DNA of 49,843 nt, from NCBI GenBank assembly GCA_946482595.1, contig CAMLSD010000023.1:1-49843 (forward strand), read 5' to 3'. The notes beneath the pieces were generated by a model. That model saw only the letters and a program-made list of their open reading frames with translations. It did not search any database and had not been told where the DNA came from. Below, piece after piece: positions 38,368 through 45,877 of this stretch (its first letter is position 1; every line of letters begins with the position of its first letter). The translations under genes were made by a program, and so were the position numbers. The stretch is from an uncultured Comamonadaceae bacterium. Lineage in GTDB: Bacteria; Pseudomonadota; Gammaproteobacteria; Burkholderiales; Burkholderiaceae.

Positions 38368-39146
38368 ATGACCTCCCCGCCGGACACCGAAATGGCCTGC
38401 CCGGTGATTGATGCCGCGGCCGGCGAGCACAGCCAGCGCACGGCGTCGGCCACCTCCTCCGGCTGCACGATGCGGCCCTGCGGGTTGCCCGCGGCCAGCT
38501 CGGCGCGTGCCTCGGCTTCGCTGCGGCCGGTCTTGGCGGCAATGCGGGCGATGCTGTCACGCAGGATGTCGGTTTCGGTGTAGCCAGGGCAGACCGCGTT
38601 GACGGTGATGCCCTTGCGCGCCAGCTCCAGCGCCAGTGAACGGGTCAGACCCACCACACCGTGCTTGGCCGCCACATAGGCGCTGACATAGGCATAGCCG
38701 GTGAGCCCGGCGGTGCTGGCCACATTGACCACCCTGCCCCAACCGGCGTCCAGCAGGTCAGGCAGCGCCGCCTGCGTGCACAGGAAGGTGCCGGTGAGGT
38801 TGACCGCCAGCATGGACTGCCACAGCGCGAGCGAGGTCTTGGCGAAGGGGGCGCTCTCGGCCTGGCCGGCGTTGTTCACGAGGATCTGGATCGGGCCGAG
38901 TGCCGCGCGTGCCTGCGCGAAGCCGGCCTCGACCGATTCGGCGCTGGCCACATGCACCGCCACGGCTGCATGGCCCACGCCGGGCAGGGTCAGGGCCAGG
39001 TCCTGCAGCGGCGCGAGCTGACGACCCATCAGCGTCAGGCGGGCCCCTTCGGCGGCCAGCACATGGGCAATGGCCGCACCGATGCCGCGCGACGCGCCGG
39101 TGACCACCGCATGGCGCCCTTGCAGTGAGGCAAGTACCGTGCCCAT
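38364..39146 (-). CDS. Short-chain dehydrogenase/reductase (SDR)
   Basis: NAD(P)-dependent oxidoreductase of 260 aa. Cofactor motif [19 protein letters not shown] motif [14 protein letters not shown], and the catalytic Ser-Tyr-Lys set in [22 protein letters not shown] are intact, as is the C-terminal [13 protein letters not shown]. The ATG overlaps the monooxygenase/reductase gene stop by one base (TGATG), so the two enzymes are translationally coupled. The role would be oxidation or reduction of an alicyclic hydroxyl or keto group of a ring-reduced CoA ester; the exact step is inferred. A longer upstream frame is antisense-like filler. Confidence 0.91.
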   Translation of the reverse strand: MGTVLASLQGRHAVVTGASRGIGAAIAHVLAAEGARLTLMGRQLAPLQDLALTLPGVGHAAVAVHVASAESVEAGFAQARAALGPIQILVNNAGQAESAPFAKTSLALWQSMLAVNLTGTFLCTQAALPDLLDAGWGRVVNVASTAGLTGYAYVSAYVAAKHGVVGLTRSLALELARKGITVNAVCPGYTETDILRDSIARIAAKTGRSEAEARAELAAGNPQGRIVQPEEVADAVRWLCSPAAASITGQAISVSGGEVM

Positions 39147-41497
39147 CACACCCCCAGCGCGCGGTTCGCGAGCTCGGCCGCGGCCGCGCCGCCCTGCCCC
39201 GACATCGCGCGTTCGCGCTCGAGGTTGCGTTCCAGCTGCACCTTGGCAGCGCGATACTGGCGCGGCCATTCCAGATCGAGGTAGCCGATCTTGGCGGCTT
39301 CCATCAGTGTCCAGGCCGGATTGGCCAGGTGCGGGCGTGCCACGGCGCACAGGTCGGCCCGACCGGCGGCGATGATGCTGTTGACGTGGTCCGCCTCGGA
39401 GATCGCGCCCACGGCCATCGTGGCGATGCCGGCCTCATTGCGGATGCGATCGGCAAACGGCGTCTGGAACATGCGGCCGTAAACCGGCTTCTCCTTCTTG
39501 CTGACCTGGCCGGAGGAGCAGTCGATCAGGTCGGCGCCCGCAGCCTTGAAGGCCCGGGCGATCTCGATCGCGTCGTCGGGGGTGATGCCGCCTTCGACCC
39601 AGTCATGCGCCGAGATGCGCACCGACATGGGCAGGTGCTGCGGCCAGACTTCGCGTACCGCAGCAAACACCTCCAGCGGGTAGCGCAGGCGGTTGGCCAG
39701 GCTGCCGCCGTAGTCATCGGTGCGCTGATTGGTCAGCGGCGAGATGAACGACGACAGCAGGTAGCCGTGCGCGCAGTGCAGTTCGAGCCAGTCGAAACCG
39801 GCCTCGGCGGCCCAGCGGGTCGAGCGCACGAAGTCGGCCTTGACGCGGTCCATGTCGTCGCGCGTCATGGCACGGGACCACTGGCTCACGCCGTCGAGGT
39901 ACTGCTGGGGCGAGGCCGAGATCAGCGGCCAGTTGCCATCGTCCAGCGGCTGGTCGATGCCCTCCCAGGCCAGGCGCGTGGACCCTTTGGCGCCGGCATG
40001 GCCGAGCTGCAGCGCGATGCGCGCGTCCGACTGGGCATGCACGAAATCGACGATGCGCTTCCAGGCGTCACGCTGCGCCTCGTTGTAGAGGCCAGGGCAG
40101 CCCGGTGTGATGCGTGCGTCGGGCGAGACGCAGGTCATCTCGGCAAACACCAGGCCGGCGCCCCCCATGGCACGGGCGCCCAGGTGCACCAGGTGATAGT
40201 CGCCGGCGATGCCATCGACGGCCGAGTACTGGGCCATCGGCGAGACGACCACACGGTTCTTCAGGGTCACCGAACGCAGCGTGAACGGCGTGAACATCGG
40301 CGGCACCGGCGCGCGTGGCGCAGCACGGTGCACACCGCTGCGTGCAGCCAGCCAGTCTTCGTACTGCTCGACGTAGCCCCGGTCGCGCAGGCGCAGGTTC
40401 TCGTGCGAGATGCGCTGGCTGCGGGTGAGCAGCGAGTAGGCAAACTGTTCGGGCGGCAGGTTCACATAGCGCGCAACGTTCTCGAACCACTCGGTCGAGT
40501 TGCGCGCCGCATTCTGGATGCGCAGCACTTCGACGCTGCGCACGGCCTCGTAGTCCTGCAGTGCGCCGGCCAGGTCGCCGGGCTTGCGCACGATGCAGCG
40601 CGCCAGCTCGATCGAGTCCTCGAGGGCCAGCTTGGTGCCCGAGCCGATCGAAAAGTGCGCGGTGTGGGCAGCGTCACCCATCAGGACCACCGGCGCGCGC
40701 CCGTTGTGGTGCATCCAGGTCTTGCACACCACCCGCGGGAAGCGGATCCACTGCGCCGAACCGCGCAGGTGGCTGGCGTTGGACATCAGGGCATGGCCGT
40801 CGAGGTAGCGGGCAAACAGCTTCTCGCAGAAGGCGATCGCCTCTTCCTTTTCCATCCGGTCCAGCCCGGCCTTTTGCCAGACCTCTTCAGGGGCTTCGAC
40901 GATGAACGTGGAGGTGTCGGCGTCGAACCGGTAGGCATGCGCCTGGAACCAGCCGTGTTCGGTTTCTTCGAAGGCGAAGGTGAAGGCCTCGAACAGCTTG
41001 CGCGTGCCCAGCCACACGAAGCGGCAGCGGCGCAGGTCGATGTCGGGCTGGTAGGTCGACTGGTACTTGGTGCGGATGCGGCTGTTCAGGCCGTCGCTGG
41101 CGATGATCAGGTCGGCGTCAGGGTAGTCCTCGTCGCTGGCCTCGGTCTCGAACACGAGCTTCACGCCCAGGGCCTCGCAGCGCGCCTGCAGGATGTTCAG
41201 CAGGCGCTTGCGGCCGATGCCGCAGAACCCGTGTCCACCCGAGCGCACGCTCGCGCCGCGGATGTTCACCTCGATGTCGTCCCAGTGGTTGAAGGCGTCG
41301 AGGATCTCGGTGGCGGTGTGCGGATCGGCCGCCTGCAGGTTGCCCAGGGTCTGGTCGGAGAAGACCACGCCCCAGCCAAACGTGTCGTAGGGCCGATTGC
41401 GCTCCACCACGGTGATGTCATGGCCCGGGTCCGCCTTTTTCATCAGCAGGGCGAAGTACAGGCCCGCCGGGCCGCCGCCGAGACACACGATCTTCAT
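39146..41497 (-). CDS. Fused FAD monooxygenase/old-yellow-enzyme: 2-aminobenzoyl-CoA monooxygenase/reductase type
   Basis: A 783-aa two-domain enzyme. Residues 1 to about 390 form a class A flavin monooxygenase: [20 protein letters not shown] binds [13 protein letters not shown] is the DG motif and [18 protein letters not shown] the GD motif. Residues from about 405 form an OYE/YqjM-like reductase: [30 protein letters not shown], and [15 protein letters not shown] with the His-His/Tyr set. This fusion is that of Azoarcus evansii 2-aminobenzoyl-CoA monooxygenase/reductase, which hydroxylates and dearomatises the ring using O2 and NADH. Databases also label it salicylyl-CoA 5-hydroxylase/oxidoreductase. 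ATG 41497 has AGGAAAG upstream. First gene of the operon. Confidence 0.92.
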   Translation of the reverse strand: MKIVCLGGGPAGLYFALLMKKADPGHDITVVERNRPYDTFGWGVVFSDQTLGNLQAADPHTATEILDAFNHWDDIEVNIRGASVRSGGHGFCGIGRKRLLNILQARCEALGVKLVFETEASDEDYPDADLIIASDGLNSRIRTKYQSTYQPDIDLRRCRFVWLGTRKLFEAFTFAFEETEHGWFQAHAYRFDADTSTFIVEAPEEVWQKAGLDRMEKEEAIAFCEKLFARYLDGHALMSNASHLRGSAQWIRFPRVVCKTWMHHNGRAPVVLMGDAAHTAHFSIGSGTKLALEDSIELARCIVRKPGDLAGALQDYEAVRSVEVLRIQNAARNSTEWFENVARYVNLPPEQFAYSLLTRSQRISHENLRLRDRGYVEQYEDWLAARSGVHRAAPRAPVPPMFTPFTLRSVTLKNRVVVSPMAQYSAVDGIAGDYHLVHLGARAMGGAGLVFAEMTCVSPDARITPGCPGLYNEAQRDAWKRIVDFVHAQSDARIALQLGHAGAKGSTRLAWEGIDQPLDDGNWPLISASPQQYLDGVSQWSRAMTRDDMDRVKADFVRSTRWAAEAGFDWLELHCAHGYLLSSFISPLTNQRTDDYGGSLANRLRYPLEVFAAVREVWPQHLPMSVRISAHDWVEGGITPDDAIEIARAFKAAGADLIDCSSGQVSKKEKPVYGRMFQTPFADRIRNEAGIATMAVGAISEADHVNSIIAAGRADLCAVARPHLANPAWTLMEAAKIGYLDLEWPRQYRAAKVQLERNLERERAMSGQGGAAAAELANRALGV

Positions 41498-41560
41498 GGG
41501 CGTTCTTTCCTGTGGTGCCGCGGCGCAGGCCGTGGCGTTTGGCATGTGGACGATGGAATT

Positions 41561-41578
41561 TACTTTAGGCCTCAAGTA
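41561..41578. promoter_or_regulatory. Candidate MarR operator of the aromatic operon
   Basis: TACTTTAGGCCTCAAGTA is an 18-bp inverted repeat with one mismatched pair (TACTTnAGGCCTnAAGTA). It covers the -10 element of the operon promoter, a position suited to repression, and has the size of MarR-family sites. Assignment to the MarR protein at 37798-38367 is inference. Confidence 0.55.
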
Positions 41579-41590
41579 TTTGGATGTCAA
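41562..41590 (-). promoter_or_regulatory. Sigma-70 promoter of the 14-gene aromatic operon
   Basis: On the minus strand a consensus TTGACA (41590-41585), a 17-bp spacer and TAAAGT (41567-41562). The -35 is perfect and the -10 matches four of six bases. Transcription would begin near 41555, about 58 nt before the monooxygenase/reductase ATG. Confidence 0.7.
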
Positions 41591-41685
41591 CGAAAATCGC
41601 GCCCAGGCGTCGCCACCTATGGTTTCCCCCAAGACCGCATCGAATCGAACGCGGATGCGCCACAGCACCATCCTTTGGGGGAGAA

Positions 41686-41701
41686 TTGACGTTTACGTCA
41701 A
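41686..41701. promoter_or_regulatory. Perfect palindrome upstream of the HSD10-like gene
   Basis: TTGACGT-TT-ACGTCAA, 7-bp arms with a 2-bp centre, 38 bp before the ATG of the plus-strand dehydrogenase gene. It resembles operators of MerR/TetR-type regulators of branched-chain amino acid and acyl-CoA catabolism (LiuR/LiuQ-like). The family match is from memory. Confidence 0.6.
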
Positions 41702-41739
41702 CGTCACTGACCCTTCATCCAACCCATCACGGAGATTCC

Positions 41740-42498
41740 ATGGACATTCAAGGCAAGGTTTTCATCGTCACCGGCGGCGCCTCGGGGCTCGGCGAGGGCA
41801 CGGCGCGCATGCTGGCGCGTGAGGGTGGCAAGGTCGTCATCGCCGACCTGCAGGCCGACAAGGGCGAGGCGCTGGCCCGCGAGATCGGCGGCGTCTTCGT
41901 GAAGTGCGACGTCAGCAACGAAGACGACGGCAAGGCCGTGGTGGCGGCCGCCACTGCCCAGGGCAAGCTGATGGGCCTGGTCAACTGCGCCGGCATCGCC
42001 CCGGCGGCCAAGACGGTCGGCAAGGACGGCGCCCACGCGTTGGCGCTTTACACCAAGGTCATCACGGTCAACCTGATCGGCAGCTTCAACATGATCCGCC
42101 TGGCGGCCGAGGCCATGTGCCGCAACGAACCGGAGTCGACCGGCGAGCGCGGTGTGCTGATCTCGACCGCGTCGGTCGCGGCCTATGACGGGCAGATCGG
42201 GCAGGCGGCGTACTCGGCGTCCAAGGGCGGTGTGGTCGGCATGACGCTGCCGATCGCGCGCGACCTGGCCCGCAACGGCATCCGCAACATGACGATCGCC
42301 CCCGGCATCTTCGGCACGCCGATGCTGTTTTCCATGCCCAAGGAAGTGCAGGATGCACTGGCCGCCGGCGTGCCCTTCCCCAGCCGCCTGGGCACCCCGG
42401 AGGACTACGCCAAGCTGGTGCACCAGATCATCACCAACGACATGCTCAACGGTGAGGTGATCCGCCTGGACGGCGCCATCCGCCTCGCACCGAAGTGA
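41740..42498 (+). CDS. SDR dehydrogenase resembling 3-hydroxy-2-methylbutyryl-CoA dehydrogenase (HSD10-like)
   Basis: A 252-aa SDR. It begins [25 protein letters not shown], with [16 protein letters not shown] after the cofactor domain and the catalytic [22 protein letters not shown]; the end [13 protein letters not shown] matches the HSD10 branch, which oxidises 3-hydroxy-2-methylacyl-CoA in isoleucine breakdown and related 3-hydroxyacyl-CoAs. ATG 41740 has CGGAGA upstream; an earlier in-frame ATG lies in the regulatory region. It is divergent from the aromatic operon. Either it belongs to the pathway or it is a separate beta-oxidation gene under the palindrome at 41686. Confidence 0.9.
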   Translation: MDIQGKVFIVTGGASGLGEGTARMLAREGGKVVIADLQADKGEALAREIGGVFVKCDVSNEDDGKAVVAAATAQGKLMGLVNCAGIAPAAKTVGKDGAHALALYTKVITVNLIGSFNMIRLAAEAMCRNEPESTGERGVLISTASVAAYDGQIGQAAYSASKGGVVGMTLPIARDLARNGIRNMTIAPGIFGTPMLFSMPKEVQDALAAGVPFPSRLGTPEDYAKLVHQIITNDMLNGEVIRLDGAIRLAPK

Positions 42499-42505
42499 TC
42501 TGACG

Positions 42506-42540
42506 GCCCGCCTGCTCCGGGACTCCCCCCAGGGGCGGGC
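42506..42540 (+). terminator. Possible stem-loop after the HSD10-like gene
   Basis: GCCCGCC (42506-42512) and GGCGGGC (42534-42540) can pair around 21 bases, seven bases after the stop codon. No T-run follows. A TATGAT at 42554-42559 just beyond could be the -10 of the next gene. Confidence 0.35.
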
Positions 42541-42586
42541 GGCCCAGGCTTCGTATGATGGCCGCCTGACACTCAGGAGGCCTGCC

Positions 42587-44383
42587 ATGACATTCCCCTC
42601 TTTGCGGCTGGCTGCGCTTGCAGCCGCCCTGGTTCTCGCTGGCTGTGCCAGCCCTCCCCGCTTCGAGTACACCCCGCCCGATCAACCCGAGGCGGCTTCT
42701 GGCTACACCGAAAAGCCCGGCTGGTCGGCGCGCCGCTTTGCGGTTGCCGCGGCCAACCCCCTGGCCACCGATGCCGGCTACCAGGTCCTCAAGGCGGGCG
42801 GTACGGCCATCGATGCGGCCGTGGCGGTGCAGATGGTGCTCACCCTGGTCGAGCCGCAGTCCAGTGGCATTGGCGGAGGTGCCTTTCTGCTGCACTGGGA
42901 TGGCCGCCGGATCGAAGCGCTCGATGGGCGCGAGACGGCGCCGGCCGCCGCCGACGAGCGACTCTTCCTGACGGCCGAGGGCAAACCCCTGGCATTCCAC
43001 GACGCGGTGGTCGGCGGGCGCTCTGTGGGCGTGCCGGGCACGCTGCGCATGCTCGAGCAAGCCCATCGTCGCCACGGCAAGCTGCCCTGGGCCCAGCTGT
43101 TTGCACCGGCGATCCGCCTGGCCGAAGAAGGTTTTCGCGTGAGCCCGCGCCTGAACACGCTGCTGAAGACCGAGCAGCACCTGAAAAAAGACCCGACCGC
43201 CGCGCGCTATTTCTACAAGCCCGATGGCGATCCGCGGGACGTGGGCATGGTGGTGCGCAACCCGGCACTGGCCGCCGTGCTGCGGCAGGTGGCCGAGCGT
43301 GGTGCCGATGCCTTCTACACCGGCACCGTGGCGCAGAGCGTGGTCGACAAGGTGCAGCAGCACCCCAGCAATCCGGGCCGCCTGGCCCTGGCCGACCTGA
43401 GCGGCTACCAGCCGCGGCAGCGCGAGGCCCTGTGCACCGAGTGGCGCAGCTACCGGCTGTGCGGCTTCCCGCCGCCCTCGTCAGGCCATATCGCGATCGC
43501 GCAGATCCTGGGCATCATGGACCGCGCACCGAAGGTGGCCACCCCGGTGGTGGACGGCCTGCCCGGCGTTGACCTGCTGCACACCTACACCGAGGCGGCG
43601 CGCCTGGCCTTTGCCGACCGGGCGCAGTACGTGGCCGACCCGGACTTCGTGCAGCCGCCTGCCGGCTCGTGGCGCAGTCTCCTGGATGACGGCTACCTGC
43701 GCGAGCGCGCCGCGCTGATCGGCCCGCAGTCGATGAAGACGGCTCGCCCGGGCACGCCGCGCGGCAGCAGCGTGGCGCTCGCGCCGCAGCCGGACCAGCC
43801 CGAATACGGCACCTCGCACATCTCGATCGTCGACGCCCACGGCAACGCAATCGCGATGACCACCACCATCGAAGACCAGTTCGGTGCGCGGCAGATGGTC
43901 GACGGCGGCACCGGCCTGTCGGGTGGCTTCCTGCTGAACAACGAGCTGACCGACTTCTCCTTCGTGCCGGCCGATGCCCAGGGCACACCCATTGCCAACC
44001 GGGTGCAGCCGGGCAAGCGGCCTCGCTCGAGCATGAGCCCGACCCTGGTGTTCGACAAGGCCACGGGCGAGCTGGTGATGAGTGCAGGCTCGCCCGGCGG
44101 CGCACTCATCATCCACTACACGGCCAAGGCACTGCTGGGTACGCTGGACTGGGGCCTGAACGCGCAGCAGGCCATCAGCCTGCCGAACTTCGGATCCACC
44201 AATGGCCCGACACTGCTGGAGGAAAAGCGCTTCCCGGCAGCCACGGTCGAAGCCCTCAAGGCACGCGGCCACGAGGTGCGCGAGATGAACATGACCAGCG
44301 GGCTGCAGGGCATCCAGCGCACGCGCGACGGCTGGTTCGGCGGCGCCGATCCTCGGCGCGAGGGCATCGTCAAGGGCGAGTGA
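42587..44383 (+). CDS. ggt: Gamma-glutamyltransferase (lipoprotein signal)
   Basis: Cleaves or transfers the gamma-glutamyl group of glutathione and related compounds in the periplasm. The 598-aa precursor begins with a lipobox signal (LAALAAALVLAGC, Cys20) and is normally self-processed into two subunits. The nucleophile Thr that starts the small subunit is in PEYGTSHISIVDAHGNAIAMTTTIE. Other family blocks are ANPLATDAGYQVLKAGGTAIDAAVA, SGIGGGAFLLHW, RPRSSMSPTLVF and GSPGGALIIHYTAKALLG. A lipid anchor with Ala after the Cys predicts outer-membrane retention; most characterised bacterial enzymes are soluble periplasmic. AGGAGG lies upstream of the ATG. Confidence 0.95.
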   Translation: MTFPSLRLAALAAALVLAGCASPPRFEYTPPDQPEAASGYTEKPGWSARRFAVAAANPLATDAGYQVLKAGGTAIDAAVAVQMVLTLVEPQSSGIGGGAFLLHWDGRRIEALDGRETAPAAADERLFLTAEGKPLAFHDAVVGGRSVGVPGTLRMLEQAHRRHGKLPWAQLFAPAIRLAEEGFRVSPRLNTLLKTEQHLKKDPTAARYFYKPDGDPRDVGMVVRNPALAAVLRQVAERGADAFYTGTVAQSVVDKVQQHPSNPGRLALADLSGYQPRQREALCTEWRSYRLCGFPPPSSGHIAIAQILGIMDRAPKVATPVVDGLPGVDLLHTYTEAARLAFADRAQYVADPDFVQPPAGSWRSLLDDGYLRERAALIGPQSMKTARPGTPRGSSVALAPQPDQPEYGTSHISIVDAHGNAIAMTTTIEDQFGARQMVDGGTGLSGGFLLNNELTDFSFVPADAQGTPIANRVQPGKRPRSSMSPTLVFDKATGELVMSAGSPGGALIIHYTAKALLGTLDWGLNAQQAISLPNFGSTNGPTLLEEKRFPAATVEALKARGHEVREMNMTSGLQGIQRTRDGWFGGADPRREGIVKGE

Positions 44384-44388
44384 GCGCC

Positions 44389-44408
44389 GGCCCGGTCACT
44401 GCCGGGCC
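44389..44408. terminator. Bidirectional stem-loop between ggt and malE
   Basis: GGCCCGG (44389-44395) and CCGGGCC (44402-44408) pair perfectly around TCACTG. The loop contains the stop codon of the minus-strand malE gene (44396-44398), and ggt ends only 5 bp before the stem. One hairpin therefore serves both convergent genes. Confidence 0.5.
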
Positions 44409-45664
44409 AGTGCGGCCGCCTTTTCGGAACGGGCCACGGGGGCTCGCGGCGCGGGCTGCCCGCGGATCTGGGCGGCGGCCACATCGAGCGCCTCCTTCGG
44501 GGTGCGCGTGCCGGTGTTGATGTCGCGCAGCGCGGTCGACAGGTGCTGCCAGAACAGCGTCATCTCGCTGTTGCTGGGCATCGAGCGGCCGGCATAGATC
44601 GCATCCATCGACGTGCGGATGCGCGGATCGGCGTACAGCGTCCAGAACATCTGCTTGGAGGCTGGCACCCCCAGGGGCTTGGCCGCGTTGACCTGGGCCA
44701 GGCCGGCTGGCTTGAGCAGGTGGTTCTCGAGGAAGTCGATCGCAGCCGTGCGGTTGGGGGTGCCCTGCACGAGCATCGCGCCCAGCACGCCCACAAACGG
44801 CCGTGCCGACTTGCCACCCAGCGTGGGCAGCGGTGCAACGCCGAAGTCGATGTTGTTGTTCTTCAAGCCCTCCCACGCCCACGGCCCGGTGATCCACATT
44901 GCCTGTTTGCCGTCCTGCATGTCGGCTTCGGCGTCGGCATAGCTCAATCCGCCTTGCGGGATGACGCCCGCGGCGATCAGCTTCTGCACGAACTCCGCCC
45001 CGCGCACAGCGGCCGGATGGTTGATGCCGGTGTCGCGCGGGTCGTAGGTGCCGTCGATCTTGCGCTGGAAGACATAGCCGCCGCCGGCCGCCATCAGCGG
45101 CCAGGTGAAGTAGGGGCTGCCGGTTTCCCAGCCGATGGCACGGATGCCGCGTGTCTTGAGCTTGTCGTGCAGCGTCAGCATCTCCTCGAAGCTCTTGGGC
45201 GGCGTGGGTACCAGCGCCTTGTTGTAGATGAGCGCCACCGCCTCGACCGACATCGGATAGCCCCACACCTTGCCGCCGATCGTGAAGCCGTCCCAAGCCA
45301 CCTGCACGATGTCGTTGCGCATGGCGTCGCCGGGCTTGATGGGCGCGAGCCAACCACGCTGCACCCAGTCGCCGATGCGATCGTGCGGCCAGATCCAGAT
45401 GTCGGGCGCCTCCTTCGGCGTGGCCTTCATCGCCGCCTCGAAGCGGTCCACCGCGTTGTCGAAATGCTGGACCACCACCCGGATGCCTGTCTTGCGGGTG
45501 TAGTCGTCTCCCACCTTCTGCAGCCCCTGGTAGCCCTTGTCGGCATTGATCCAGATGGTCAGGCGGCCCGGTTCGGCGGCCTGTGCGGCCGAGGTCACGG
45601 CCCCACCCAAGGCGAGGGCGGAAATAAGTAGTTCAGCTACTTTGTTCTTGAAGATTCGCACCAT
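44396..45664 (-). CDS. malE: Maltose/maltodextrin-binding protein, orphan copy
   Basis: Periplasmic receptor of the carbohydrate ABC type (SBP_bac), 422 aa. A signal peptide (VRIFKNKVAELLISALALGG to AAQA) precedes LTIWINADKGYQGLQKVGDDY, which closely resembles the start of mature E. coli MalE; PDIWIWPHDRIGDWVQRGWL, YPMSVEAVALIYNKALV and FGVAPLPTLGG also match MalE positions. ATG 45664 is chosen because GAGGAG lies just before it; Met at 45685 is an alternative. No malF, malG or malK gene adjoins it: it is flanked by convergent ggt and divergent dnaG. The first codons are AT-rich, unlike the rest. Confidence 0.92.
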   Translation of the reverse strand: MVRIFKNKVAELLISALALGGAVTSAAQAAEPGRLTIWINADKGYQGLQKVGDDYTRKTGIRVVVQHFDNAVDRFEAAMKATPKEAPDIWIWPHDRIGDWVQRGWLAPIKPGDAMRNDIVQVAWDGFTIGGKVWGYPMSVEAVALIYNKALVPTPPKSFEEMLTLHDKLKTRGIRAIGWETGSPYFTWPLMAAGGGYVFQRKIDGTYDPRDTGINHPAAVRGAEFVQKLIAAGVIPQGGLSYADAEADMQDGKQAMWITGPWAWEGLKNNNIDFGVAPLPTLGGKSARPFVGVLGAMLVQGTPNRTAAIDFLENHLLKPAGLAQVNAAKPLGVPASKQMFWTLYADPRIRTSMDAIYAGRSMPSNSEMTLFWQHLSTALRDINTGTRTPKEALDVAAAQIRGQPAPRAPVARSEKAAALARQ

Positions 45665-45793
45665 GGACTCCTCTGCTCCGACCACCGGAGCCTGGGCGGA
45701 TTGTCCAGATCTCTTGAATCTGCAACATCAGGAAACACCCTTGCGCGGTGTGGCGGCTACATGAGTCTGACGGATTGACGATGGTGCGCGTAT

Positions 45794-45818
45794 TACATCG
45801 CATGTATTTTGACTACAT
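45794..45818. promoter_or_regulatory. TACAT/ATGTA repeat cluster between malE and dnaG
   Basis: TACAT (45794-45798), ATGTA (45802-45806) and TACAT (45814-45818) form one inverted pair with a 3-bp centre and a direct pair 20 bp apart, two helical turns. A TGTAAT facing malE (minus strand, 45797-45792) overlaps the first repeat and could be its -10. The rest of the 213-bp gap 45665-45877 holds no gene I can support. Confidence 0.4.
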
Positions 45819-45877
45819 ATTGCCAGTGCGGACCGAGCAGCCGGGGGCGGCTGCCTGGCATTCGCTAGACTCCCGCC

